Shown: positions 1 through 12,105, counted from the first letter of the stretch. The stretch is DNA of 64,000 nt from Rhizophlyctis rosea (GCA_027596075.1 JADGJC010000166.1:24331-88330), one strand, 5' to 3'. The notes: generated by a model from the sequence alone, not told the origin. Translations and numbers: made by a program.

Positions 1-2746
1 CGCACGGTGACCCGAACCGATGTCAACGAAGAATGGACTACGATGATTGTCCTCATCCACCAGGTAATCTGCGACCGATTTGTGCAGAAGGCGAATTTTT
101 CCTCCCTCCATTACGAGCACAGCAGATAGCGCTTCATAGGCTTTTTTGGCCTGGAACATTGGTATCTCAATGAAAGCCGCGATCTCTTGGAGCGACACAG
201 GTTCCATTACGGTCAGCACAGTCCGCATGAACGCAGGAAGGACGGGACCAGGATGATCCATGGAGGCAGCCGTGAAAACTCGATCGTAAAGGTCTCCAAT
301 TCTGACAGGAAGTTTGTCAACTAGAGCCAGCGTCCCCTCGATTGTGCGTTCTCGATCGATCTGCCCCGATGATGTGTCAATTGGGTTGAACGAGGTTTTG
401 TGAGTAAGCGGCGACATACATACCATGTCCAGTGCCAGTTTTGCCCAAACAAATATCCCACCGGAAGCCTCCGCCAGTTGATTTGTCAGTTCGTCCAATT
501 TTGCGATCATTCCTTCGCGTTGGGCATCCGAAAAGTTCGTGCGGTTGAGACGGGACCATGAATAAATGCGTATGTCTTCCAAGTTATCGGCACTAGTCGG
601 GAGGATGGACTCGTATGACAAGTTCCCAAATGCTTCGACAATATCTGGATCCGGCCGACTGGTGACAAACAATTTCACACAGGAAGGGAGGGAGTGAAAT
701 TCGTTGGAGATGATATTAAGAAGGTCCGGTCTAGCATCGCCGGTACATTCTGCAATGATTGATATAATCAGATTTTTCGGAGAGTTTAGAAAGCCGCGGG
801 TGGAGCACCTACCGTCCAGAGCATCACATACCAAAACTATACTGGAAAGGTTTTGTTGAGCCAACTCCAGTGGTTCGCGGAGCAGCTTTTGAAATCTTTT
901 GCGTATGATGCTGGTTGGAACATCCGGTTCATTTTCCAGAACCTTCATAAGGGCACGACCGTATTCGGGATATGCGGCTGCGAGTGAATATGCCATCGAG
1001 TTGATAAGGTTTCCAGGATCATTCCGTTGCTGGTCATTATGTTTGCAGAAGAAGGACCCTCCGAGAAGGTGCTGCTTTTCAAGGTCTCTAGCAGCATAAG
1101 CGGCCATAACACTTTTCCCAACTCCAGCGACTCCCGTCAACCAAAGGACTCTGTCATTGGATGTTCCAACCCAACTTTGCACCCGGTCCAACAGCCACTT
1201 CCGGGTGCCCTCAATATGCTCCCGGCTAATTCGGATCCTATCGTCTCGTGTATCCACCGGTTTTAGCCAATCCGCCAACCGAATCAATTGGTCGGCGGGA
1301 AGTGGGCGGGCAGGAGCATTGGCCAGTTGCAGAATGTCGGGAATCACACTACATTTAGAAAGTATCAGTACTCTATCCTGCTGCAAGAAGTACTCCAGCA
1401 CATACTCTCTGATAGTGGAAGGTGAGGTAGCGCGTCCTTGAAATTGAAAGATACCACGAATGATCTGCTGGACTGTCAATTGCCCACGACTGGACCGATG
1501 GCACGGCTTCTGCTGCGGGAAGCGGTCAAAATCCAGGGTAAAACTGGTTGTGTCGGAGTCGCCAAGCATAATCGGGAAGATCAGCATCTTGGACTCTTCA
1601 TCTTCCTTTGTAATCGGATCCGATTCTGGGTTCATGTATCTCTCCAGAGCAATCTCCCACTATATACATTCAGTGTTGATCAGCAATTGATAGTCATTGC
1701 TGCTCCCATCATTGTGCCCTTACCTCGAGGAGCATGTTGTCCGCCACCCTATGGGCATTCTCCATCTTCTTCAGAGCATTCGGCGAGCAGATCGGTACAA
1801 ACAAGCGGGATTTCAACAAGCCTTGAATGAAACCTTCGGTCCATGGCTTCCCGTCAACGAGGCATCGCTGCAGGTACGAAATGTAAGGGTATGTCCTCAA
1901 ATATTCATCATCATTATGGGCGCGGACCTGATCAAGGAAAACATGGGCCATTGCGGATTCCCCAAGTTTTTCTTGCAAGAGACAAACAAGATCTTTGCTG
2001 GCACTGACTCGATAGCTATTATTGTACTTTGTTAGCCGTGATCGCGGAAGACATTGTTTGATTTGCTTATAGCATTTCCTCACCTAATGAAGATATCGTG
2101 TCCATCATTGCCCGCTTTGCATTTCCACCCAGGAAGCGTACTCAAAGCATCTGGTGAGCAGGTGGTGTAAGCAGCAATCGAGCTGGAACAGCCTGTTTCA
2201 GTGGAACTCACATGTTAAACCGGCCGGAGCGTCGCCAAGCTCGGGAGTTGAATCTGTTTATCACAGAGGTAAGCCATAGGAGGTCCTCATCTGGAAAGTA
2301 CATGCGGAAGGACCTACCAGCAGCGCGGAAGGACAACAAGAACTTTGTGCTTTCAAGCTTCAGCCGGCGAAGCTCTCTCGGGTCATCACCCAAGACACAC
2401 AGATCTTCCCCATCCTCATATTTGATGATGAGCCTCGCAGCAGCTGAACGAGTATACGCGTCGTCGGTCCTGATTCGTGCCCAAAACTGGAGGAAAATCC
2501 GTCAGCAATCTCGTTATCAAGTTTTGTTTACATCCAATTGTTTACGCTTACCTCACCCTTCAAAACATTCAGCGTCACCTTTGTTGGGTCAACAAACACT
2601 TTGTACGTAGTGCCGTCCAACACTCCTTTCGCCGCTACCAACTTTCCGGGCGGCGCATCTTGGTAGGTACTTCTGAAGTAGAACAGCAACGCTGTCAGAA
2701 GGATGCAAATAATTCCTATGCCGATTGCGTTCCATGTAATATCCAT
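1..2746 (-). CDS. NLR-like protein: TM anchor, PB1-like region, TIR, NACHT (3' end outside window)
   Basis: Spliced model, minus strand: exons 2552-2746, 2212-2486, about 2084-2140, 1724-2015, 813-1659 and 1-749, at least 805 residues, still open at the left edge. Residues 4-24 are a hydrophobic segment (IGIGIICILLTALLFYF), so a single N-terminal membrane anchor is likely. Residues about 47-140 look PB1-like (KYEDGEDLCVLGDD). The TIR domain (about 175-290) has DIFISYRVSASKDL, VFLDQ, GLLKSRLFVPICS and, across an intron, LLE/WEIALE, whose Glu fits the TIR NADase catalytic position. NACHT follows: Walker A GVAGVGKS (about 449-456), DALDEC Walker B, TSRPDPDI sensor and the HKSVADYL winged-helix motif. 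The family acts as nucleotide-switched oligomerising receptors; a C-terminal repeat domain probably lies beyond position 1. The exon 2/3 junction is uncertain: the donor GTGAGT (2211) is clear, but the best-looking acceptor (CCAG) breaks frame, so I used a GAG acceptor. Bases 362-420 could be a further in-frame intron (GTATGT...CAG). Confidence 0.82.
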
Positions 2747-4023
2747 CTTCGCTTCAGTACAATGCGCGTAAACTCTCTCAAGAAAATAGATGACAAGGGC
2801 AAAGGATGGCGCAAAGTGGACAAGTTGGAACTCAGAAGGAAGACGACAGGGGAGGTTTTGAACACACACTTGATTTGTGTCTTGTAACACCAGCGGCTTG
2901 GCATCCTCCGATTTTGTCGGAGAAGGCGGGACCACAAACACAGCCACTGTCGTGCAACGTCCCTTGTCAATCTGCCAACCAAACAAACCAAGGTGGTGTA
3001 GACAACTTTCTGGTGGGAAAAAACGTGTTGCCCTCAGTTGAGACTTTTCCTAGCTGAGCAGGGGCTGGGCACAGAGAGTGTAAATGTCGCAAAAAAGACA
3101 GCAATCGCGAAGCATGACGGCAGCGGGGCTAGTGGGGGGCGTATCCTTGTTTCGATGTGCAACCACCATGGCGCAGCAGTTTGATCATATCACTGATAGA
3201 TTTGCTCATCCAAGCCACTCGGACTGTGAGAGTCGGCAGTAGCATCGCGAGACTCGCGTCTAATATAATAAGTACGAAACAAACTCATCCTCATCTCGAT
3301 TGCCGACAATCACTTTCTTCTGGTGTGGCGGTTGACATAACAGGATCGAAGGATCAGAAACACGAACTTCTGTCACAAGAAAACCGTTTGCACGTCGCTG
3401 GTGACCATCGCTTCAAAAAGGACGATCACCATCGGTGAACGGATCCGTCGATTCGGTCTGCTCGCAAATTATCGGACATCATTTTCTTGGTTGACTGGCA
3501 TGCCCCAAAGTCCAGCATCTGTACAGATTCACACACTGGTGAGGGTTTGGCAAGAAGAAGTGGATGGTTGGAGAAGCTGCGTTCAAGGCTGTGAGATGCG
3601 GTGATAATGGAGTGCAACACACCACGCCTAGCCACTGAAACCTATCCAACCCTAAGCAGTCTGATCTACCCCTCACAACCACCCAATTGCGATTAGTTTA
3701 CTAAATGAAAAAGCCCATACAAGAAAGGGGCAAAGGGCACAATAACCGCCCAATTATACGTTATCATTAATGCAAGAAAGAAATAAAAAGCTTATGTATA
3801 CACAGGAGAGAAAAAATAAACTATGAAGAACCCCCCTCAAACTGCAAACATAGTGATATACATAAGGAAAAAAAGCAGCCGCCACCCAAAACTTTCCGGT
3901 TCCCCAACCTCTCCATTTGCACCACAAAAACAGAAAAGATAAAAAGCATATACAAAGCGTGAAGGAAAAACACGTATAAATGCACAAACACCAAACGTCC
4001 ACATATACACCAAACAGCCCCAC
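2747..4023. other. Intergenic: velB 3' side and NLR 5' side
   Basis: No convincing coding exon. The part next to 4024 is A-rich on the plus strand and is probably the 3' UTR of the velvet gene. The part next to 2746 should hold the promoter of the NLR gene. The NLR frame stays open upstream to about 2986, so a longer N-terminus is formally possible, but the hydrophobic segment directly after the ATG at 2746 favours that start. Confidence 0.5.
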
Positions 4024-5648
4024 CTAATTCACCTCACTCCCAACCCCATCCCGACTCCCACTCCTCCTCCGTCTTCCCTTCCCCTTCTTCCCCCCCTTCC
4101 CCGCACCCTTTGCCACCCTACCCGCCCCTCCACCACCCCCCGCACCACCCGCACTCTTCCCCTTCATCCCCGAAAAATCCCTCCGAATATGAATCGGGAC
4201 CCCCTGCCTCGCAAAACACCTCGACAACTCCGTAGGCTCCATCGTCCCCGGGAACGTCACCGGCGTAAACACCTCAAACGCCTGACTTGTCAGTGTTGTT
4301 TTCACGCGACCGGAGGTTGAGGTTATTAAGGATGTGAAGGAGGAAACGTCGACTAGGGAGAATTTCAGGCGGTATGTACCCCGTGTGCGGACGCTGAGGT
4401 CGTGGAAGACGAAATACATGCCTTCGGTGCCGTCGATGTCGGTTAGGATTGTGCATTGGGCGACGGTGGTGCCGACGAGGGTCCAGCAGAGGTGGGTGAG
4501 GGGGGGTGGGGGGATTGTTGTTGGGACGGAGGTTGTTGGGGGTGTGGCGGATTCGGGGGTGGGGGGTGTGGGGAGGGCGTGCGGTGTGTAGGGTGGGGGT
4601 AGGGGTTGGGTGGCGGGTGTTGGGGCGAAGTAGGAGGCGCGGGTTGTTTGGAGGGATGTGGGGTATTCGTCGGGGGAGGGGATGAAGGGTTGGCGCGGGG
4701 GTTGGTGGTGTGGTGCGTGGTGGAAGGGAGGTTGGTGTTGGTAGGAGGGGACGGATGTTGGGGGGTAGGAGTGGGCGGTTGTTGTGGGGTGTTGTTGGGG
4801 TTGTGAGGATGGTTGGTTGTGGTTGTGGAAATGGATGTGGGAGTGGGAGTGGCTGTGGTTATGCGTATGTAGATTTAGCGCGAGGGATGTGGGAGTGGGT
4901 GGGATCAAGTATCCTGGTGGGGGAGGAAGCTGTTGTGGAGGGTATCCTGGTGAAGGCGGCTTGTTGATTGAGTGATGTTGACTGTTTGGTGAATGGCTGT
5001 ACCGTGCGTCTATTGCGGGAGCGGCGGCTTCAGACGACGCATGCGCATCATTCGGTGAGTGATCTGATTCTGTTCCGCCGGTTGTTGGCCGGACGACTAC
5101 ACTCCGGTCTGTTTCTCCGTCCATTGCTACCAAGGTGGCATGGCAAACGTATGTTGAATAGGTTTCATGACTGTAAATATGTCGACGTCAGTAACTTACG
5201 ATTACTCGACTTATCAAGATTGGTAACCCACCTAACAGGAATGACCTTCCCTCCCTTTCGTAGAATCAATTGCAGAACTGGTGCCGGATCACTGTACGAG
5301 TCAAAGGTAAGCTTCAATGCCAAACTGCCACATCACCGTATCCACAAACACTTACATCAACCGCCTCTCCATAGTCTGTGCAAACCCACTCATCCTCGCC
5401 TGACTAGGTTGCTGCCGAAACGCCAATTCAAACGTGTACCCATCATTGCTCTCTGATCTGCACGCACATACAAAACGTAAGGATGTCAATCAACAAACTC
5501 TAACGTGATCATCCCATACATCTCATGACTGAAACATCACAATCCGTGATCGTGATGATCGTCATCCCCGAACATACCTTTGATCCATCCTCCTAAACGC
5601 ACTCCTATGACTCGGTATCATATCTTCTACTGATGCAGGTGGGGCCAT
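4024..5648 (-). CDS. Velvet-family transcriptional regulator, VelB-like
   Basis: Exons 5578-5648, 5356-5457, 5232-5291 and 4024-5170 join in phase to 459 residues. The ATG at 5648 directly follows an in-frame TGA. The velvet fold is split in two, as in VelB proteins. The first half reads FELAFRQQPSQARMSGF, then RRLIDPAPVLQLIL and YVCHATLV. A Pro/His/Ser-rich insertion of about 150-190 residues follows. The second half reads LVGTTVAQC, FVFHDLSVRTRGTYRLKFSL, EVFTPVTFPG and ELSRCFARQGVPIHIRRD. The tail is Gly/Lys/Arg-rich (KGKGRRRRSGSR) and could be a nuclear localisation signal. Velvet proteins bind DNA through an NF-kB-like fold and dimerise to control sporulation and secondary metabolism. Assignment to VelB rather than VosA rests on the insertion and is an inference; the velvet call itself is firm. 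Introns are 120, 64 and 61 nt. Confidence 0.92.
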
Positions 5649-7855
5649 TCACGGGGGTATCGGGGAACGCTTGGTGTGATGACGATAGAGTTATCAACGT
5701 GTAGTATGAAAGCGTGGGAAAGTATGTGCGTATGCGAAGGGGTTCGTGAAAGCGATAGGTGAAAGTGACGGATTGTTCGGATGTTGACAAGAGATATGGA
5801 TGTGTGCAGAGGGAGTCGCTAACTGTTGAAAACGAGTGGGCTGTATCGCAAAAATGCCGCGTAGCGGGAGACCGAAGAGTATAAGAAGCAGAAAGTTGAA
5901 CGGAAACCTCCGAAAGCACAGGGCTGAGCCCTATCCCGTCACTTTTTATGAAATTGATTGAAAGACACGACCCGATAGGCGGGGTCTTGCAAAACACCGG
6001 AAAATAATTGACGGATACTTCAGAACTAGAAGTGTGCGCAATGTGGACGCATCATCCAGCTTCTCTCCTTACAAAACTGGAAGCGGACGAGGGAGAGAAG
6101 AAACGACGGCAGTGGAGTGCGGACGGGGGGGAGGTTGGATGCGATGACAACGAATTAGACTGTCAGCAGGATGAGAGCGGACCTTTCGGAGCGACGGAGA
6201 CGGGGGTGCTCGAGAAGACAGCTAGGCTGTCAATTGTAAAGGAAGAGGACGGGATCGATCGCAGGTCTGGGAGAGTGTCTCTTATGGCGTGAGACCGGGA
6301 AATGGTAGAAGGAGAATTGTTGATGACCGCTTCGTACTGTGCCCCCCTCCGCTAGAAGCACACCGCCCATGCCTCAATCCGTATGTGAGTTGTTGTGTGG
6401 GCTTCCCTTCTCGATAGCAGTCGGAAGGGGACCAGTTGCACCTCGTGTATGGGTGGGAGTGTGTTTTGGAAGGGTAAGTAAACAAGTCGAGGCCGGCCCA
6501 GTCAAAGAGCCTGGGAGGTGCAACGGAGGGTCAAGCGCCGAAATGGGGGGGGTCTGCAGAATGCTGGGTAGAGGTTCAACAATGGAGTGTCAGGGCACAA
6601 CAGAGTGAAAATATGGCGGTCATGCAACCAACGGGAAATGAGGTGTCTTCAGCTATTTGGGGTCTTTGATCCTTCTTTCTGGTGGGTGTCTCCTAATCAT
6701 TGTGAGCCTAGGCAGGGTCTGGGCCTAGACTGGAAGCAACCTAACGCCACGTTTCGAAGGGCTTACCAGTGTCCGATCAATAGCTAGTGAGCAGCAGGTG
6801 TCGCTACAACTGATTGGTAGATGGAAACCTTTGACTTCTCCAAATCCGTGGAGAGAAGCGCATTCAGCAAGGCCATAAATGACAAGACACCGGAACTGCT
6901 AGGCTGGTGAGTTTGGTTCCACGAGAGGAAACCACCTGCAGGGAATATGTTTACCAAAGGGACACGATCTCACCTCTACTGTTTCTTTGCGCTCTATGTT
7001 ACAAGTCTGGATCTTTTCCCGCTCTCGAGCGAAAGATGACCGTTTGACCCAAGCGGCAATCTCGCCCCAAGCAGGCATGGACCATATCCATAGCAACCAA
7101 CTTGTTTCTTCCGCATATACATGATATGGGCATGGATGGTCGATGGAGTTTGTGCAAGAGAGACATATGAATCCGTCAGACGACCTCAATCCGTCAAAAA
7201 TGAAGACATCCAGACATGCCCTGGCTGTGGGCGAGATCCTTTTCTGTTGGACGGCACGTGTGCAACCTGTGGCCCTTGTCAGCAAATGTGTCTTCGATCT
7301 GATAGCACTCTGCTGCTTGTTGTAATCGCCTTCACAATATTCGGGATACCAGTCCTTCAGTCCAAAGGCACCCCAGATTAGGTAAAATACTCACAAGCAT
7401 GGATGCCATGGATAAAAGCCATCGTTCTGGACCCACTCTGGCTCCATCTGGACACTTGTAGCCCAGTTGTATCCCGAAATGCGTCGCACAGCCCGCTCCG
7501 CAATATGCAAGTTCACAATGGGGAGTTCGGATCAATGAGTACCGATCCCCAAGTCCATTCGATGTATGGATCGGATGAAGATCGGCTCCGTGTTTCGATT
7601 TGTGGGATGCAGTCTGACTCATACCGCGCCTGACCATGTCTGACCATGTTAATCAAAACCGGTAACTGGGTAAGCCACCGCTTCCAATCACATGCGACCG
7701 TCTCCTTTCCGGACAGACACCGAGAAGCGGACAATGGGCTTTGCGAATTCTGGAACGCGTGGTCACCCGGTATTTGATACCCATGGTCAAAACATCCCCT
7801 CGTGGGTTGCACCAACATCCTGGATACAAAGCCCAAGTCTAAGCCGCGTGTCTAT
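5649..7855. other. Gene-poor stretch upstream of the velvet gene
   Basis: It holds the promoter side of the velvet gene (adjacent to 5648) and otherwise only short, compositionally random reading frames on both strands. I see no recognisable protein motif, no tRNA and no clear element ends. Confidence 0.4.
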
Positions 7856-8235
7856 GATCCGTCAGCCATTAGCCAAGCCAAGGGTCCTTGTCTGGCGGAC
7901 TTGTGCATCCCTGCACCCCGATTGCATTGGAAAATAACACAAGGTCGGCAGTACCGGCCAAGAGCTCTAGATCTTTGGTTTCTCAAGTGATCCGTCAGCA
8001 ATTGGGTAGGCAATCCAAGGGTCCTTGCTTGACGGACTTTACTACCCATGCTGCTGAAAAAAAAAAAAATCGGTAGTACCGGCTGAGAGCTCTAGATCTT
8101 TTGGTGCCTTGAGTGATCCGTCAGCAATTAGGTAGGCAATCCAAGGGTCCTTGTCTGACGGACTTTGCACCCCATGCTACTGGAAAATATAAAACGTTCG
8201 GCAGTACCGGACAAGAGCTCTAGATCTTTGTTGGC
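7856..8235. repeat. Three-copy tandem repeat, unit about 121-133 bp
   Basis: Units start at GATCCGTCAG near 7856, 7989 and 8115 and end in AGAGCTCTAGATCTTT plus a short tail. The shared core order is GATCCGTCAGC, AATCCAAGGGTCCTTG, GACGGACTT, GGCAGTACCGG, AGAGCTCTAGATCTTT. In each unit TCCGTCAG is followed after about 30 nt by its inverted complement (CTGACGGA, perfect 8 bp in unit 3, 7 bp in unit 2, one mismatch in unit 1), so each unit can form a hairpin. The AGAGCTCT and TCTAGA palindromes also recur. Unit lengths differ mainly by an A-run in the second copy. No coding frame is conserved. This looks like a minisatellite or an array of small non-autonomous elements. Confidence 0.85.
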
Positions 8236-8654
8236 TCAATCCTTTCAAAAACATCCCAGTCCGTCAATCAACCTAGCCGATTGCTGGGTGAAATGGTGGG
8301 GAAAACGCATGAAATAGGGGACCACTTCACTAGTAGTCGACCGCTCCCCCATCTTGACTTTCAGATCATTCCCCATCACCAAGCCCGGTCCAGACCAAAC
8401 TAAATATCAACGAAAACAACACTCCACGGCCCAATCTGAAAAGTTTTCATCATTTTGAAAAAGTCTAAAAAAAGAGGCAACTACACATCTCAAAGGTTAT
8501 TATGGGACTCAGTCGTTGAGTGCGAGGCTCTTCTGTATGGACCCTGCCCGAGTGAGCCTCTCCTCTGCGGAGGCGTTCTCAAGATCAAAGATGCGTCTGC
8601 TCATTGTTCAAGCCTCTGCTCATTTGGAGAACTATGACCGCCCAACCAGGCCAA

Positions 8655-8710
8655 GCCCGTTGCGCATCACACCACTTGTTCATGCTATCAGTGATGCAAT
8701 CAAAGCGGCA
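8655..8710 (-). pseudogene. Relic segment similar to 12150-12205
   Basis: The plus strand reads TTCATGCTATCAGTGATG followed by CAATCAAAGCGGCAA, close to TTCATACTATCAGTGATT then CGATCAGCGGCAA at 12163. On the minus strand both translate to a shared ITDSMN-type string flanked by aromatic residues, which suggests former coding sequence. The parent protein is not recognised. Confidence 0.3.
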
Positions 8711-11519
8711 ACCCGGCCGTCCTTCGGTTCACAACTTCACATACCATGTGGTGCCATTCAAAATGTACATCCATGCATCGGCAAAAAAAAAAAGCCACGT
8801 ATCAATTATTATCCATGGTATCAAATCATCCAATTGGGAAGAAGAGGGATACCGCAGTGAATTTTCATGTTCAGGTATTGGCAATATTGTTGGGAACCTG
8901 ATGGTGGGCCTGATGGAGCAGTTCTACAGTCGAACAGTCAAAGAGCCCGAACGCGGGAAGCAGAACCACATGAATAGTTGCTTCATATCAATATGTATGT
9001 CGCTTGTAAGACAAGCTAGAAAAAGGAAAGAATTGCGGCAAAGGTTCATCATTCTGCAATGGCGTGGTACTGTTAGCCATTCAGTGAGAGCTTCATTACC
9101 AACGTTTTGATATGTCACAAACGAAAGGCAGAGCATTTTGAGTGAACTTGCATTCCCGGCTTCATTTTATGATAGAACGCAGTTGGTTCGTCGGCATGCA
9201 TGTCAGCACTCAACTCTATTCCCCAAAATTCCAGCATGTAGAATGCGCATGAAATCAGAGTCAAGCATCCGAACACCAACACATAGCGGTGGACGCTTTA
9301 ACCTGCCCTTGGCTGGAGGCGACTCCTTTTTGCGGTAAGTACAGATCGGCAAACGTACGTGTGCACCTTCTGTCATTGCACCTTTGCATATGAAAAACTG
9401 CAAAAAACGATTTCTTGGCACAGAATGCAAAGACATATTCAACTCAATGGCACGACCTTGAGTTTTGCCTGAAAGCACGACGGGCATTGAAAAAGGTGCC
9501 CCCCACGGCGTCAAAGTTGGATAACTATTCCCGTTATTGTACTCGAGGAAGTAGTTATTGTGGTAAAGATAACTTCCAAGCTATAACGACCAAATTCTGT
9601 GGACTAAATCTAGGCTCCATTACCTCCTCAGGGTCCATACCGAATCAATACCAGTTCCTTTTTTTTCCGTCGTCTTTGCAATGTGATTTCGATCTCTGCA
9701 TCATTGCACTTGTTGACCGTCTTTGCAGGACTCATAGAAAATGAACGATGGACCCGTCGTCATACTTGTCCCAAATTCATGTAGAGCACACTATTGATTT
9801 CTCGCCCGGTCCCCTATATTAGATGATCGAGGTGTGCAAACCAATGCAAGAAAAGGAACGTTCCCGCCTGACAGAAAATCGCAGAAAATGGATGGAAGGC
9901 ATCCATCCTGTTGCTGAATCAACAACGTTACTTCGGAAGGAACACCATCTGCCGTTTCCAATAAGAATCTCGGCATGCGATCAGCTTTTGCTTATTTTTT
10001 GAAAGATATTTTGGGCGGCACTGACCCACACGGAAAAAAACTAATTTGCATGCTTGTATGTAAAATCTCACGAAACCGGCAAACTCACAAACGCCGGCTC
10101 GGAAGACCCGCATCGAATCGCAGAGCAGGTTACTCACGTTCATCAGAGGTGCACAGAGAACCGTCATGTTCTTGGAAAGAAAAACACGCTACTTGGAATG
10201 ACGTACCGAAGACTTCAGTGATAATCTATTTCTGCTTCGTGATTGTCGAAGCTTAACGCACAGCACTTTCTGGCCCGTATGGATTGTGTAGTAAGGACAT
10301 TTGCCTGACAGCCCGTTTGGTTTTGTGCAAAAGAGCCCCTCTCCTGACTACCTCTTTCTAACAGGAACATGCCTCTCCCTCACCAGGACGTCCCGGTCCA
10401 TCAATTCATCTCCAAGAGATACATTACTCATAATCGACCCCGCAGGGCAGACTGAGCTAATGAATGTCCACCTCCGAGGCACCCGTTACCGCTATTAGAC
10501 TACGACACACATAGCAGTGACAGACTTGTTTATGACCCGTTCCTTTTGGTCGAAGACTGACTTGTTTGCCTTCCTCTATTGTGGCGAACGGCATCATATA
10601 CTGTGACAAAAAATACAGTTTCCAGGAGTGGGATCCTATGCACTGGGGACCTGTAGATGCCTTAAAGCATTCCTCCTTCTTTGGAATGGATGCGTCTAGC
10701 TTGGAGGGTGTTCGCCAAGACCCGTCCTGAATTGGGGTTGGGTAATTCTCTGTTTGGTCCGGGGAGTCTCTGTGTATTGTTGATTACCCAACATCGTCCG
10801 ATTATGTTTGTTCATATTCTGAAGACGAGATTCCAATCCTATATCATAAGTCTCCTTCCCATTCTCCCTTCCTGAAGGCACGTCATTTTTTCCCTATCGA
10901 CTGATGCTTTGAAACATCTCATATGGCATGCACTTCATTGTTTCGAGATCCAACCGGATCCAAAGTCAAGTCATCAAAAGTGATCTGAAACTTAGATTCA
11001 GGACACCAATTTGATGACAGTCCATATGCTTATGGAGAGTGCGCAGATTGACTTTCTGTCTGTGAAGAATACATTCAAGTTCCTCTCTCTCGTGGACAGT
11101 ATGCCCTGCCAGTGACAATGAGAGCCTGCACAAATTGGCGCTGACAACGTACCTAAGGGTAAGACGTGTGAGCAATGTGACCGCGACTTGAAAGTTCATC
11201 CTTTTTCACTAACATTACTTGCTCAGAGCACCAACCAAAGTTGAGCTCCATCCCTCCGATGGAAGGCTTACGCATTGCTGTGCAAAAAAATCAGTAAGCA
11301 GACCATCAAAACCGCGAGACATGGCTGAAACGACATTCACCCTATTGCGGAAGTCAGTCAATACAATGCATCTTTCCAAATAAGGTGGACTCAACCCTCA
11401 GATAGCTTTCCCCTGACAGGTACAGTAGGTGCGTTCTAATAACTTAAACTGAAAGGGTCAAAAAATAAGGTTTATGGGATCGGACAAAAACACGGAACCG
11501 CCATCACTTACAAACGACA

Positions 11520-11565
11520 GTTCGTAAGATCTTCTCAATCGCAGAGCAGGTACCCTGTTTCACTG
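11520..11565 (-). pseudogene. Relic segment similar to 10085-10135
   Basis: Both copies share a CAAACG start and the string AATCGCAGAGCAGGT, with intervening positions diverged. On the minus strand both give an LLCD-type peptide next to a possible splice donor or acceptor. It is probably a remnant of a duplicated multi-exon gene; the family is not recognised. Confidence 0.28.
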
Positions 11566-11983
11566 AGTGAACAAGAGCACTGGCCAGATTTAGAATGCAA
11601 AAGAAAAAGCGACACCTTTGAAACAACATACTGGAAGCACGAGAGGTAAAAACTTGCGTGCTTCCTGAATGTTAGTTGAGAGAGCTTCGTGCCCAGCCTT
11701 TTCCTATGGATCTTGCAGTGAGGGCACCTGCAGTCCATGAAAAAAACGGCGAGAACGAGAATAGGGACAAACTCCTGGAAGATGGGCGTATCCCCGCGCG
11801 TAAATTTTCAAGTTCATCAACTTCGTCATAATAGCATGATGAATACCTTCCTCTTCTCCGCTGTCAATTCACACATGAGCACACTAGTAATGCTCATCTG
11901 TTACGTGTGCTACACCTATAGTGATACTCCGCAACAATCTACACCAGTTTCCCAACCATTCTTCAGAAGCTTTCCGCCTGCAG

Positions 11984-12105
11984 TCACCTCTCGCCCATCT
12001 CCCTTCCCCTCACCACCCACCCTACACACACCCGCACGTCCGCCAACTCCCTCACAACCTCCATCCTCTTCTTTCATAACCGCAACTTATGCTGCATGCC
12101 GGTAA
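11984..12105 (-). pseudogene. Decayed C-terminal fragment of F-box/ankyrin family
   Basis: The minus strand reads KKRMEVVRELADVRVCVGWV and ends at a stop at 11984. This matches in spacing the C-terminal helix of the intact paralogue (KMDVVREVVEVVWGV before its stop at 13485) and of the 21.8 kb copy (HLGVVKELVDWI). A stop lies five codons upstream of this match and no ankyrin repeats are readable further upstream, so only a stub survives. Confidence 0.45.

Noticed and set aside
3754..4023. 89-residue hydrophobic frame directly after the velvet stop
   Set aside because: A/T-rich 3' UTR composition gives Phe/Cys/Leu-rich chance translation; no start context.
5605..5997. 130-residue minus-strand frame upstream of the velvet gene
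   Set aside because: Overlaps velvet exon 1 in another frame; exon 1 fits splice phases and the velvet N-terminus, while this frame has no motif.
7121..7381. Frame with a CPGCGRDPF and CATCGPC string resembling a zinc ribbon
   Set aside because: Two CxxC-like pairs occur, but the frame is short, no splice-linked exons support it and it lies in relic-type DNA.
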